This document shows positions 25,853 through 35,058 of a DNA stretch of 64,000 nt, in pieces (within the stretch, counting starts at the first letter, position 1; every line of letters starts with the position of its first letter). The position numbers and the translations under genes are program-made. This DNA comes from Cohnella endophytica (GTDB taxonomy: Bacteria > Bacillota > Bacilli > Paenibacillales > Paenibacillaceae), in NCBI RefSeq assembly GCF_003628305.1, contig NZ_RBZM01000005.1:1-64000 (forward strand), read 5' to 3'. The notes beneath the pieces were generated by a model that had not been told where the DNA came from, searched no databases, and saw only the letters and a list, made by a program, of their open reading frames with translations.

Positions 25853-27588
25853 AAGCTCACTCCTCCTAGCAGTATTCTTATGTTAATCGTAGTGCCGTCA
25901 CCGACCCGGCTTTTCACGGTAAAGGAAGCATCCGGATAATTCATCTGAAGTCGCGTCATCACGTTAGAGAGACCGACGTGAGCAGTCCCTCGGAGGGCTT
26001 CCGCGTCAAAACCGATACCGTCGTCCGTTACGGTAATATCCACGTAGCGGATGTTCTCTTGATCGGTCATGCTCGCGGTTAGCGTAATGGTATTCGCTTT
26101 ATCATCCGGTTCCGCGCCGTGTATGATCGCATTCTCGACCAAAGGTTGAATGAGCAGCTTAGGAATCGGGATCTTAGACACGCTATCGTCATAATGAATT
26201 CGAAAAGTCAGCTTTTCCTCGAAACGGACCTTTTGCAGCAGGCAATACTTTTCGATGAATTGGAATTCCTTTTCGATCGTCGATTGCTGGTTATCTTCGA
26301 GACTATATCGCATCATCGCGCTTAAGGACAGGATTGCATTTTCCAATTGCTTGGTTTGTCCTTCGCGATTGAGTCCGATAAAACCATTTAACGTATTGTA
26401 TAAAAAATGCGGCTGGATCTGCGATTGAAGTGCTCGGTATTCGGCGTTTTTCTGCGCCAGCTTCGTCCGATACTCCTCGTTGATGAGTTCGTCCAATCGC
26501 GAAACCATGTTATTGAGTGAGAAGCCCAGCTGCGCGATTTCATCCTGACCTCGCGTAACGAATCGGTCGGACATATCGCCTTTCTTGACTTTGTTCATGA
26601 TCAGGTTCATTTTATTGAACGGCTTGACGATCCATCGGTTGAAATAGAGGAAAACGCCCAAAGTTACGAACAGCGCGGCGGCAGACAACAGGAAGGCGAT
26701 AATATAGATCCAGCGCGTTTTGGATTTCAATTCTTCGTTGGAGAGGAACACGACGATTCTCCAATCGGCGGGACTGACTTTCTGCGATATCCCCGTATAG
26801 AAGGCGCTTTCATAACTATCCTTGTTTTTAAAATCGGATAAATGGGCTTGAAGCTCCGACGGTAAAGAATGATTGGAATAGAGCACTCGTTGATTTTGAT
26901 CCAATATGACGATCGTCGACGACACGTTAAAGGCCGTATCCTTAGCGATCTTCTCCAATATCTTTCTGTCCGCGTCCGCAAGGATGACGGCTACAGGCTT
27001 ACGCGTATCGGGATCCTTAATTAAGCGAGCAACCGAAAAGACTTGCGAGGCTTGAGGATTGACCAAATAGTCCTGCGAATGAGAACTGATAAAGGCGACT
27101 TTGCCGTCGTTTTGGAGCGCTTCTTTATACCAAGATTCGTCTTGAAAGCGGAAATCCTCCACCAATTTGGTACGATTCCCTTTGCTCGTCAAGTAAGCCG
27201 GACCGGTCTTGGGAATGATGATCGTGTTTAAAATATCGGGTCGCGTGTTGATCAGATAATTCGGCAAAGTTCCGGTTAGCGCACGGTCCGTCTTAAGTCT
27301 CGTATAAGCGTTAGCCGTTTCATAACGATCGTTCGCTTTCAATTTCAAAGCGGACATCACGTCATCGCTGAGGTACGGGGAAGTGGACAAGCGGTCCAAA
27401 TCGTCCAAATACGTTTCGATATTCCGAGAGAGCGCGTTTAACGTGCCACTTGTTAATTGATGCGTCTCCCTGGACAGCAACCCTTGGATATAGTACGGAA
27501 GCGCGAACGCGGATATGACGAACGGAGACACGATGAATACCAGGTAAAGCACCGTTAGCTTAAATCGCAAAGTCTGAAAGAGCTTCAT
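25849..27588 (-). CDS. Sensor histidine kinase, YesM type
   Basis: About 579 residues. A membrane helix (residues ~10-32), a ~250-residue extracellular sensor region of dCache type, a second helix (~residues 290-312), then HAMP (FNRWIVKPFNKMNLIMNKVKKG). The His_kinase domain has phosphoacceptor SQIQPHFLYNTLNGFIGL, and the HATPase has LIQPLVENAIIHGA and VTDDGIGFD. ATG 27588 is favoured over ATG 27594, which abuts the AAAGGAAG site. It pairs with the adjacent response regulator and likely senses a sugar or its binding protein. Confidence 0.94.
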   Translation of the reverse strand: MKLFQTLRFKLTVLYLVFIVSPFVISAFALPYYIQGLLSRETHQLTSGTLNALSRNIETYLDDLDRLSTSPYLSDDVMSALKLKANDRYETANAYTRLKTDRALTGTLPNYLINTRPDILNTIIIPKTGPAYLTSKGNRTKLVEDFRFQDESWYKEALQNDGKVAFISSHSQDYLVNPQASQVFSVARLIKDPDTRKPVAVILADADRKILEKIAKDTAFNVSSTIVILDQNQRVLYSNHSLPSELQAHLSDFKNKDSYESAFYTGISQKVSPADWRIVVFLSNEELKSKTRWIYIIAFLLSAAALFVTLGVFLYFNRWIVKPFNKMNLIMNKVKKGDMSDRFVTRGQDEIAQLGFSLNNMVSRLDELINEEYRTKLAQKNAEYRALQSQIQPHFLYNTLNGFIGLNREGQTKQLENAILSLSAMMRYSLEDNQQSTIEKEFQFIEKYCLLQKVRFEEKLTFRIHYDDSVSKIPIPKLLIQPLVENAIIHGAEPDDKANTITLTASMTDQENIRYVDITVTDDGIGFDAEALRGTAHVGLSNVMTRLQMNYPDASFTVKSRVGDGTTINIRILLGGVSL

Positions 27589-27662
27589 CCCCATCTTCCT
27601 TTCTTATTAATAAGATAGCCTCCTGGCCTACCAGGGTCAATGCCATCGGAAGGAAGTGTAGA

Positions 27663-27676
27663 AAAGAGCGCTTTCA
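27663..27676 (-). promoter_or_regulatory. Putative cre (CcpA) site ahead of the alpha-galactoside operon
   Basis: On minus the sequence TGAAAGCGCTCTTT matches the cre consensus TGWAARCGNTNNCA at all but the last two positions. It lies ~90 nt upstream of the binding-protein gene and overlaps the likely -35 region of a TATAAA at 27694-27699. Catabolite repression of a sugar operon is expected; binding is untested. Confidence 0.5.
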
Positions 27677-27767
27677 TCGTAGAATTGCATCATTATAAAG
27701 CGTAACCAAAAAATCTATGATTAGGTCTGTAGGCAAGAGCCTCACATCATTCATTAGGGGGATGTAC

Positions 27768-29099
27768 ATGAAAAGGTCAAAAGGGTTGCTGATGCTATCC
27801 ATTCTGCTGCTGACCGCCTGGACGCTGTCGGCATGCGGTTCCAACAACAAAGAGAACAACGCTTCGCCAAGCGCGACGGCTTCTTCATCGGCTAGTGCTT
27901 CCGAATCGGCTTCGCCAAGCGCGGCCGACCAGAAAGAAGTTACTCTCACGGTGATGACGAATATCGTCGGAGAACCTGCAACGGTGCTCGAAGATATCGC
28001 CAAGCAGTTCCATGAAGAAAATCCGAATATCAAAGTCGATTTCAGCGCTCCCGGAGCGGACTACGAGAACATCATGAAAGTGAAAATGGCCTCCAACGCG
28101 TTGCCGGACGTATTTTCCACTCACGGATGGGCTAAAGTTCGTTACGGCGAATACTTGGCAGACTTGAGAGACGAGGCTTGGGTTCCTCAGATCGACGATT
28201 CTATCAAACCGGTCGTTACCGACGATTCGGGCAAAGTATACGCTCTTCCGATCGATCAGGATAAATCCGGACCGGTCTATAACAAAGAAGTTTTGGATAA
28301 ATACGGCGTTAAAGTTCCGACGACATGGGACGAACTTCTTGCCGCTGCGGAAATCATCAAGACGAAGAGCAACGGCCAAGTCATTCCGATCCATATCGGC
28401 GGCGCGGATTCCTGGCCGGTCGGTCAGTTCTTCGATTTCATGGCGACTCCGTCGTTCATCAGCCCGCAGACGAACTTCGCTAGTCAATATCTCGACGGCA
28501 CGTTCGATTGGAAGCAATTCGATAAGTTGCCGCAAATGTTCTTGGATCTGCAGAAAAAAGGTTACTTGAACAAAGACGTACTGACTTCTAAATACGACGA
28601 TTCCGCGAAAGCATTCGCAGAAGGAAAAGTCGCTTTCGGCTTCTATGGTCCATTCCTGATCGAAGAAGCGAAGAAAACGAATCCGAACGTTAAAGGCGGC
28701 TTGATGCCGATTCCGTCCGTAGAAGCAGGCGATAAGCCGACTTTCGCCGGCGGCGAGAAAACGACTTGGGGCGTGTGGAAAGATTCTCCGAACCAAGAAG
28801 CGGCCAAGAAGTTCGTGGCTTACTTCGCTAAACCGGAGAACGTCGCGAAGGTGGCTACCGCTAATGCGCTTCCGCCAGGACTGAAGGGCGTAGAAATCAA
28901 TGCCGGCGATCTGACGGCCGACTTCCAACAATACGCGAGCACTCCTGTATTCCCTTACTATGACCGCGTTTATTTGCCGAACGGCATGTGGGACGTTATG
29001 TGCAAGAACGGTCAAGATCTGCTTGCCGGAGGAATAACGGTCAGCGAGTTCTCCGAGAACATGAAGCAAGAATTCGATCGTCTGCGCGCTGCCCAATAA
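27768..29099 (+). CDS. Sugar ABC transporter substrate-binding lipoprotein
   Basis: A 443-residue family 1 extracellular solute-binding protein. Lipoprotein signal: MKRSKGLLMLSILLLTAWTL then SACGS, with Cys near residue 23, and a Ser/Ala-rich linker. The mature part starts KEVTLTVMTNIVGEP and carries the ASNALPDVFSTHG and KVYALPIDQDKSGPVYNKE segments of sugar binders. ATG 27768 follows AGGGGG at good spacing. With the downstream permeases and alpha-galactosidase, the ligand is probably an alpha-galactoside such as melibiose or raffinose. Confidence 0.94.
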   Translation: MKRSKGLLMLSILLLTAWTLSACGSNNKENNASPSATASSSASASESASPSAADQKEVTLTVMTNIVGEPATVLEDIAKQFHEENPNIKVDFSAPGADYENIMKVKMASNALPDVFSTHGWAKVRYGEYLADLRDEAWVPQIDDSIKPVVTDDSGKVYALPIDQDKSGPVYNKEVLDKYGVKVPTTWDELLAAAEIIKTKSNGQVIPIHIGGADSWPVGQFFDFMATPSFISPQTNFASQYLDGTFDWKQFDKLPQMFLDLQKKGYLNKDVLTSKYDDSAKAFAEGKVAFGFYGPFLIEEAKKTNPNVKGGLMPIPSVEAGDKPTFAGGEKTTWGVWKDSPNQEAAKKFVAYFAKPENVAKVATANALPPGLKGVEINAGDLTADFQQYASTPVFPYYDRVYLPNGMWDVMCKNGQDLLAGGITVSEFSENMKQEFDRLRAAQ

Positions 29100-29132
29100 C
29101 AATCGAATTTCAGCAAAGCTAGTGAAGGCCAA

Positions 29133-29168
29133 GATAGCCCGACGGCAGCCAGCTTGCCGCGGGCTATC
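29133..29168 (+). other. Intercistronic hairpin between binding protein and permease genes
   Basis: GATAGCCCG is mirrored by the GGGCTATC at the right, with CGGCA / TGCCG inside, and no T run. Such hairpins after binding-protein genes usually stabilise the upstream mRNA and lower downstream expression; that role here is inference. Confidence 0.7.
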
Positions 29169-29229
29169 CTGCCTTAACGGACAAATTGGCTTCGAGCAAC
29201 GTGACGATAGCTTAGACAGGAGGTAGAGA

Positions 29230-30171
29230 ATGATGCAGTCTTCACGACCGATGCCAGCCACTCCGCAAGGAGCGAGAACGAAAAGCAATTTATTTCGCAG
29301 GTTTTTTCAATCCGCGACTTCGTTGAACTTGATGTATGTACCCGCGCTTATCCTCTTCGGAATATTTATTCTCTACCCGCTAGCCAAAGGGGTTCAAATC
29401 TCGTTTACGAACTGGGATGGCTATTCGCAGCATTCCACATGGGCGGGAGTAAAGAAGTATACTTTGATGTTGCACGATAAGAAGATCAAGACCACGATGA
29501 AGAATACGTTGATCTACGGACTCGGAAGCACGGTTCTCCAAAATTTGCTCGGACTCGCGTACGCGTTGTTCTTGGATCAGAAAATCAGGGGCAAAGGGCT
29601 GATGAGGACGGTAGTCTACTTACCCGTCATTATTAGTCCGCTCATTATGGGTTATATTTTTTATTTCTTCTTTCAATATGACGGCGGTGCGCTTAACGAT
29701 ATTATGAAGCTGTTCGGCAAAGAACCGTTAGATTGGCTCGCGAACGGCCCTCGCGCGGTGAAGATTATTACCGCGATTAATACTTATCAGTATATGGGGA
29801 TTGCAATGATCATCTACTTGGGCGGTCTTCAATCCATTCCCAAAGATTATTACGAGGCGGCGCAGATGGACGGAGCGCGCTGGTGGGGAAGATTCCGCAA
29901 CGTAACATGGCCGTTGTTGGCGCCGGCGATTACGGTTAACGTCGTTCTGAACATTATCGGCGGACTGAAGCTGTTCGATATCATCGTCGCGATGACGAAC
30001 GGCGGGCCGGGTTACGCTTCCCAATCCTTGTCTACGATGATGTACAACCTATACTTCGCTAGGCAGGATGCCGGATATGCAGCCGCGCTCGGAAACGTGA
30101 TGTTCGTCATGATCTGCATCATAAGCTTATCCATGTTGTTCATCCTTCGCAGGAAGGAAGTGCGCATGTGA
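29230..30171 (+). CDS. Sugar ABC transporter permease (MalF-like)
   Basis: A 313-residue membrane protein with six expected helices, beginning MYVPALILFGIFILYPLAKG. The cytoplasmic EAA loop that contacts the ATPase is YEAAQMDGARWWGRFRNVTW (residues ~213-232). ACAGGAGG lies upstream of ATG 29230. The stop overlaps the next permease start by 4 nt. No ATPase gene is present here, so a shared MsmX/UgpC-type ATPase elsewhere must power it. Confidence 0.95.
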   Translation: MMQSSRPMPATPQGARTKSNLFRRFFQSATSLNLMYVPALILFGIFILYPLAKGVQISFTNWDGYSQHSTWAGVKKYTLMLHDKKIKTTMKNTLIYGLGSTVLQNLLGLAYALFLDQKIRGKGLMRTVVYLPVIISPLIMGYIFYFFFQYDGGALNDIMKLFGKEPLDWLANGPRAVKIITAINTYQYMGIAMIIYLGGLQSIPKDYYEAAQMDGARWWGRFRNVTWPLLAPAITVNVVLNIIGGLKLFDIIVAMTNGGPGYASQSLSTMMYNLYFARQDAGYAAALGNVMFVMICIISLSMLFILRRKEVRM

Positions 30172-30977
30172 AGAGGACGCTCCAGAGCGGATTTATGCTG
30201 TTCATTCTCGTTGTCCATTTGATTCCGTTTTATTTGCTGATCAATCTATCCTTTAAGCCTTCGAAGGATACAAGCAGCAAATGGCAGCCGGCAGATACGT
30301 TCTATTGGGATAACTTTGCCAACGCATGGAACAAGGCGCATATCGACAAAGCCATCATGAGCAATTTGATCGTTACGGTGTTCACAATCGTACTTGTCGT
30401 GCTGCTAGGGGCTTTCGCGGCTTATCCGCTTGCCAGGCACCGCACCAAGTGGAACAGCTTCGTCTACGGATTAAGCATTTCGTGCCTTATCGTTCCCGCA
30501 TTAACGATCTTGGTTCCCCTCTATAAGTTCGTAGTCGACATCGGAGGAATGAATCATTATTGGGCAACGATACTCATTCAAGTTACCTTCTCGTTGCCGC
30601 TTACGATTTTTTTGTTGACCGGCTTTATGGGGAACGTGCCCAAGGAGCTGGACGAAGCGGGACTTATCGACGGCTGCAGCCGCTATGCGATCTTCTTCCG
30701 GATCATTCTACCGCTGCTTAAACCGATCGTAGCGACAATCGTAATCGTCATTGGCGTGCAAGTATGGAACGATTATCAATTTTCCGTATTCTTCTTGCAG
30801 AAGCCGAACGTGCAGACGATTCCCGTCGCGTTATCGATGTTCATATCCCAATTCCATAGCAATATCAACTGGGTTGCGGCAGGCTGCTTGATCGGGATGA
30901 TGCCGCTTACGCTTACTTATTTATTCCTGCAAAAGTATTTCATTAAAGGAATGGCGGACGGCGCGGTAAAGGGTTAA
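30168..30977 (+). CDS. Carbohydrate ABC transporter permease (MalG-like)
   Basis: A 269-residue partner permease starting at GTG 30168 (GTGA overlap, AGGAAGGAAG upstream). An N-terminal helix (LQSGFMLFILVVHLIPFYLL), then the transmembrane core with EAA loop ELDEAGLIDGCSRYAIFFRI (residues ~157-176). It forms the transport channel with the upstream permease for sugar uptake. Confidence 0.95.
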   Translation: MKRTLQSGFMLFILVVHLIPFYLLINLSFKPSKDTSSKWQPADTFYWDNFANAWNKAHIDKAIMSNLIVTVFTIVLVVLLGAFAAYPLARHRTKWNSFVYGLSISCLIVPALTILVPLYKFVVDIGGMNHYWATILIQVTFSLPLTIFLLTGFMGNVPKELDEAGLIDGCSRYAIFFRIILPLLKPIVATIVIVIGVQVWNDYQFSVFFLQKPNVQTIPVALSMFISQFHSNINWVAAGCLIGMMPLTLTYLFLQKYFIKGMADGAVKG

Positions 30978-30991
30978 CGGAGGATTTCATA

Positions 30992-33181
30992 ATGAAGATA
31001 CGGTTCGACGAAAATCAGAAGCTATTCCATTTAAGTACGCCGAATACGAGTTACGTGATTAAGCTAACGAGAGGGTTGTATCCGACTCATATTTACTGGG
31101 GACGGAAGCTCCGAAGCTATCGGTGGGAGGAAAGGGAGCATTCCCTAATCCCGACGGGCTTTTCTCCGACGCCGTTTAAGGATGATCCGCACTTTTCCTT
31201 CGATACGCTGCCTCAAGAATATCCCGGCTACGGTACGGGCGATTACCGTCATCCGGCTTACCAAGCGGAAATGGCGAACGGTACTACGGCAACGGAACTG
31301 ATCTACGAGAAGCACCGCATCTATTCGGGCAAGTCCCGACTGGAGGGACTTCCTTCTACCTATACCGAGAATGACGACGAGGCGCGGACGTTGGAACTCG
31401 AACTACGGGATACCGCCTCGGGCTTGCGCGTCGTTCTATCCTATACCGTCTTCCGGGATCACGACGCGATCGCAAGATCGGCAAGATTGATCAATGTCGG
31501 ACCCAAGCCGTTAAATATAACGCGTGCATTAAGCATGAGCGTGGATTTCGGCCATTCCGATTTCGATTTGCTGCAGTTGCCCGGATCATGGGCCAGGGAA
31601 CGGAACGTGGAGAGAGGCAGATTGCGGTCCGGAACTCAGGTCGCGGGAAGCAGCAGGGGAGCAAGCTCGCACCATCAAAATCCTTTCATTGCGCTGCTTG
31701 CGCCTAACGCGGACGAAGACCAAGGAGACGTATACGGATTTAGCTTGGTGTACAGCGGGAACTTCGCGGCCCATGCGGAGGTGGATCAGTTCCGCTCGAC
31801 GCGCGTATCGATGGGAATCAATCCGTTCGGATTCAAATGGCGGCTCGAGGCAGGCGAGTCATTCCAAACTCCGGAAGCGGTGCTGGTTTATTCGGACAAG
31901 GGCTTGGGCGGCATGTCGCGCGCTTATCACCGATTGTATCGCACCCGACTATGCAGAGGAACGTACCGCGATCGCGCAAGACCGGTGCTGGTGAACAATT
32001 GGGAAGGTACGTATTTCGATTTCAATGCCGAGAAAATCATGGGGATCGCGCAAGAAGCCAGCTATCTGGGGATCGAGCTGTTCGTGCTCGACGACGGTTG
32101 GTTCGGCAAGCGGGACGACGACAAGTCTTCGCTCGGCGATTGGTTCGTCAACCGTCGGAAACTTCCGGGCGGATTGGATGCTTTGGCACGGGACGTGAAC
32201 GGTTTAGGGTTGCGGTTCGGTCTTTGGTTCGAACCGGAAATGGTATCGGTCGATAGCGAATTGTATCGGGCTCACCCGGATTGGTGTCTGCACGTAGTGG
32301 GGCGCCGCCGCACGGAAGGGCGTAATCAGCTTATCCTGGACTTGTCCAGGGAGGAAGTATGTCAGTACCTGATTGAGAGCATGAACGGAATCCTATCCTC
32401 CGCGCCGATCTCTTACGTGAAATGGGACATGAACCGCCATATGACGGAAATCGGTTCGGCGACGCTGCCTCCGGAACGTCAGTCGGAGACCGCTCATCGG
32501 TATATGCTTGGTTTGTATCGCGTCATGGAAACCGTCATATCGCAGCATCCTGACGTTCTGTTCGAGGGTTGCTCCGGCGGAGGGGGCAGATTCGATCCGG
32601 GGATGCTCTATTATATGCCGCAGATCTGGACAAGCGACAATTCCGATGCCGTGTGTCGTTTGAAAATCCAATACGGGACTAGCCTTATCTATCCGATCAG
32701 TTCGATGGGCGCGCACGTCTCGGCCGTTCCTAACCATCAGGTACACCGGATATCCTCGCTTACGATGCGCGGCGATGTCGCCATGTCCGGCAATTTCGGA
32801 TACGAGCTGGATCTGACCGCTATGCCGGATGAGGAGAAAGCGGAGGTTAAGCGACAGGTTCAGCGATACAAGGAGCTCCGCGGATTAATTCAATTCGGCG
32901 AATTGTATAGATTGAAGAGCCCTTTCGAGGGCAACGACGCGGCTTGGATGATCGTATCGGAAGATCGCAGCGAAGCTTATGTATCCTATTACCGGGTGTT
33001 GGCCGAGCCGCATGAGCAATTAGGAAGGCTAAGGTTAAAAGGCTTGGATCCGGATAGCGATTATGCCGTTGAAGGATCCGTGCAAACCGTTGGCGGAGAT
33101 CAGCTTATGAGTTGGGGCTTGGGTATTCCTCCGGGACACGGGGATTTCCGGAGCGTAACCTGGCATCTACGCCAAAAATAA
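30992..33181 (+). CDS. Alpha-galactosidase, glycoside hydrolase family 36
   Basis: A 729-residue cytoplasmic GH36 enzyme without signal peptide. Conserved elements are NNWEGTYFDFNAEKI, ELFVLDDGWFGKRDDD, GLWFEPEMVS, the catalytic nucleophile in YVKWDMNRHMTE, and the acid/base region GGGGRFDPGMLYYMPQIWTSDNSDA. It hydrolyses terminal alpha-galactosyl residues of imported melibiose/raffinose-type sugars. It starts 14 nt after the permease with AACGGAGG, so it is the last gene of the transport operon, closed by the terminator at 33197-33232. Confidence 0.97.
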   Translation: MKIRFDENQKLFHLSTPNTSYVIKLTRGLYPTHIYWGRKLRSYRWEEREHSLIPTGFSPTPFKDDPHFSFDTLPQEYPGYGTGDYRHPAYQAEMANGTTATELIYEKHRIYSGKSRLEGLPSTYTENDDEARTLELELRDTASGLRVVLSYTVFRDHDAIARSARLINVGPKPLNITRALSMSVDFGHSDFDLLQLPGSWARERNVERGRLRSGTQVAGSSRGASSHHQNPFIALLAPNADEDQGDVYGFSLVYSGNFAAHAEVDQFRSTRVSMGINPFGFKWRLEAGESFQTPEAVLVYSDKGLGGMSRAYHRLYRTRLCRGTYRDRARPVLVNNWEGTYFDFNAEKIMGIAQEASYLGIELFVLDDGWFGKRDDDKSSLGDWFVNRRKLPGGLDALARDVNGLGLRFGLWFEPEMVSVDSELYRAHPDWCLHVVGRRRTEGRNQLILDLSREEVCQYLIESMNGILSSAPISYVKWDMNRHMTEIGSATLPPERQSETAHRYMLGLYRVMETVISQHPDVLFEGCSGGGGRFDPGMLYYMPQIWTSDNSDAVCRLKIQYGTSLIYPISSMGAHVSAVPNHQVHRISSLTMRGDVAMSGNFGYELDLTAMPDEEKAEVKRQVQRYKELRGLIQFGELYRLKSPFEGNDAAWMIVSEDRSEAYVSYYRVLAEPHEQLGRLRLKGLDPDSDYAVEGSVQTVGGDQLMSWGLGIPPGHGDFRSVTWHLRQK

Positions 33182-33196
33182 AGGCATTCAAAGAAG

Positions 33197-33232
33197 GAGC
33201 TAGCCGAGAATACGTCGGTTGGCTCTTTCATT
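33197..33232 (+). terminator. Intrinsic terminator after alpha-galactosidase
   Basis: GAGCTAGCCGA / TCGGTTGGCTC with a 7-nt loop, then TTTCATTT. Confidence 0.8.
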
Positions 33233-33304
33233 TAAGTAGAAGCCTACAAAGGCGGTATTTCGGCCTTCTTGCGCAATCTTCATCAAACCTTCATTGAACG
33301 TTGC

Positions 33305-33333
33305 TTGTGTCGAGCCGCTTAATTCAGTATTCT
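33305..33333 (+). promoter_or_regulatory. Probable sigma-A promoter of pgi
   Basis: TTGTGT and TATTCT are separated by 17 nt, about 45 nt before the pgi start. It is weaker than consensus at the -35. Confidence 0.45.
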
Positions 33334-33379
33334 ATAGCTAATGTGTAAAGACCGCAGAGGTCGCGAAAGGGAGATGGCC

Positions 33380-34729
33380 ATGAGCAGCAATATTCAGTTC
33401 GACTATTCCAAGGCGCTACAGTTCGTCGGACAGCACGAGATCGACAACCTGGCTCCGGCGGTTAAGCTGGCGCACGAGCAATTACATAACGGAACGGGCG
33501 CAGGATCCGACTATCTGGGCTGGATTAACCTGCCGTTCGATTACGACAAGGAAGAATTCTCCCGCATTCAGAAGGCTGCCGCTCGAATCCAATCCGACTC
33601 CGAGGCGCTTATCGTCATCGGTATCGGCGGATCGTATCTCGGCGCGCGCGCGGCGATCGAAATGCTGCAACACTCCTTCTACAACACGTTGTCGAAGGAA
33701 CAACGCAAAACTCCGCAAATTTTTTACGCGGGCAACAACATAAGCTCGACGTACGTGACTCATCTGCTTCAAGCGCTTGAAGGCAAAGATTGGTCCATCA
33801 ACGTCATTTCCAAATCCGGCACGACGACGGAGCCGGCGATCGCATTCCGTATTTTCCGCGAAGCGCTGGAGAACAAGTACGGCAAAGAAGAAGCCCGCAA
33901 ACGGATCTACGCGACAACCGACAAAGCGCGCGGCGCGTTGAAAGTACTCGCGACGGAGGAAGGCTATGAATCGTTCGTTATTCCGGACGACGTTGGCGGA
34001 CGTTATTCCGTGCTGACCGCCGTAGGCTTGCTGCCGATCGCAACGGCCGGAATCGACATCGAATCGATGATGAAGGGCGCGCAGGATGCCGCTACGAAGT
34101 ACAATAATCCGAACTTGAGCGAGAACCAAGCGTATCAATACGCCGCAGTTCGTAACGCGCTGTACCGTAAAGGTAAAGCGATTGAAATTCTCGTTAACTA
34201 CGAGCCGGGACTTCACTTCGTGTCGGAGTGGTGGAAACAGCTGTACGGCGAAAGCGAAGGCAAAGATTACAAAGGGATTTACCCGGCTTCCGTCGATTTC
34301 TCCACGGATCTGCACTCCATGGGTCAATTCATCCAAGAGGGCAATCGGATTATTTTCGAAACGGTGCTGCAGGTGGGTAAAGTGGAGCATCAAATCACGA
34401 TCGAGAAAAACGAAGACGACTTGGACGGCTTGAACTTCCTGGCCGGCGAGACGCTCGACTTCGTCAATAAGAAAGCGTTCCTCGGGACGTTGCTCGCGCA
34501 TACGGACGGCAACGTACCGAACCTGATCGTCAACTTGCCGGATATGAGTCCCTATACGTTCGGATACATGGTGTATTTCTTCGAGATCGCTTGCGGCGTT
34601 AGCGGCTATCTCCTCGGAGTGAATCCATTCGACCAACCGGGCGTCGAAGCTTACAAGAAAAACATGTTCGCGCTGCTCGGCAAACCGGGCTTCGAAGAGC
34701 AGAAGAAGGCGCTGGAAGCTCGTTTGTAA
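33380..34729 (+). CDS. pgi: Glucose-6-phosphate isomerase
   Basis: A 449-residue phosphoglucose isomerase of the Bacillus type. Sugar phosphate-binding elements [18 protein letters not shown] and [17 protein letters not shown], the [14 protein letters not shown] signature and the late [14 protein letters not shown] segment are all present. ATG 33380 is favoured over ATG 33374 because the GAAAGGGAG site abuts the latter. It supplies fructose-6-phosphate, the precursor for GDP-mannose made by the downstream polysaccharide locus. Confidence 0.97.
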   Translation: MSSNIQFDYSKALQFVGQHEIDNLAPAVKLAHEQLHNGTGAGSDYLGWINLPFDYDKEEFSRIQKAAARIQSDSEALIVIGIGGSYLGARAAIEMLQHSFYNTLSKEQRKTPQIFYAGNNISSTYVTHLLQALEGKDWSINVISKSGTTTEPAIAFRIFREALENKYGKEEARKRIYATTDKARGALKVLATEEGYESFVIPDDVGGRYSVLTAVGLLPIATAGIDIESMMKGAQDAATKYNNPNLSENQAYQYAAVRNALYRKGKAIEILVNYEPGLHFVSEWWKQLYGESEGKDYKGIYPASVDFSTDLHSMGQFIQEGNRIIFETVLQVGKVEHQITIEKNEDDLDGLNFLAGETLDFVNKKAFLGTLLAHTDGNVPNLIVNLPDMSPYTFGYMVYFFEIACGVSGYLLGVNPFDQPGVEAYKKNMFALLGKPGFEEQKKALEARL

Positions 34730-34750
34730 TCACTGAATTCGTTATCTGGA

Positions 34751-34780
34751 AACTGCCGATCCTTTTCGGCAGTTTTTTTG
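34751..34780 (+). terminator. Intrinsic terminator after pgi
   Basis: AACTGCCGA / TCGGCAGTT with a short loop, then TTTTTTG. Confidence 0.92.
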
Positions 34781-34887
34781 CGTTGTATGGATCGTTGCAG
34801 AACAGTTGCCGTTCCTACGAAAACGATCCCCGTTGATCCGCCAGAGTTTCTTCGGAGCTAGTGATTTATAACCAAGAAGAAGAGAAA

Positions 34888-34922
34888 TGAGCGCTTCGAT
34901 AGTAGATCTATGTCATACAAAA
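34888..34922 (+). repeat. 35-bp direct repeat, copy 1
   Basis: Identical over 35 bp to 42981-43015. It begins TGAGCGCTTCG, holds CTATGTCATAC and ends CAAAA. The match continues 7 bp to the left with one mismatch (42-bp match from 34881). It lies 136 nt before the giant gene. Confidence 0.95.
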
Positions 34923-34949
34923 CAATTTGTCCCTATGCTAAAATTCACT

Positions 34950-34963
34950 TGAAAGCGCTGCCA
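34950..34963 (+). promoter_or_regulatory. cre (CcpA) site, perfect consensus match
   Basis: TGAAAGCGCTGCCA fits TGWAARCGNTNNCA at every constrained position. It lies just after a -10-like TAAAAT and 96 nt before the giant glycosidase start, a position suited to repression on preferred sugars. Confidence 0.7.
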
Positions 34964-35058
34964 CGAATCAGTTCACAAGGAAAAGGGGAGCTACAAACAA
35001 TGGGAATTGTTGTATACAGCGATGGTTTTGAGAGGAATACATTTGGAGGAGGAGCTTT

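Larger units (their letters stand above)
34781..35058 (+). promoter_or_regulatory. Leader region of the giant SLH glycosidase gene
   Basis: This non-coding gap of ~280 nt carries three things I can support: one copy of the 35-bp direct repeat (34888-34922), a TAAAAT -10-like element at 34939-34944, and a perfect cre-type site at 34950-34963. A strong GGAGGAGGAG ribosome site ends it. No small gene is seen. Confidence 0.55.

Noticed and set aside
27885..29288. 467-codon minus-strand frame opposite the binding-protein gene
   Set aside because: The plus strand encodes a clear lipoprotein binding protein; the minus frame has Phe/Arg-rich shadow composition and no ribosome site.
33482..34636. 384-codon minus-strand frame opposite pgi
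   Set aside because: It is the shadow of the well-supported pgi gene.
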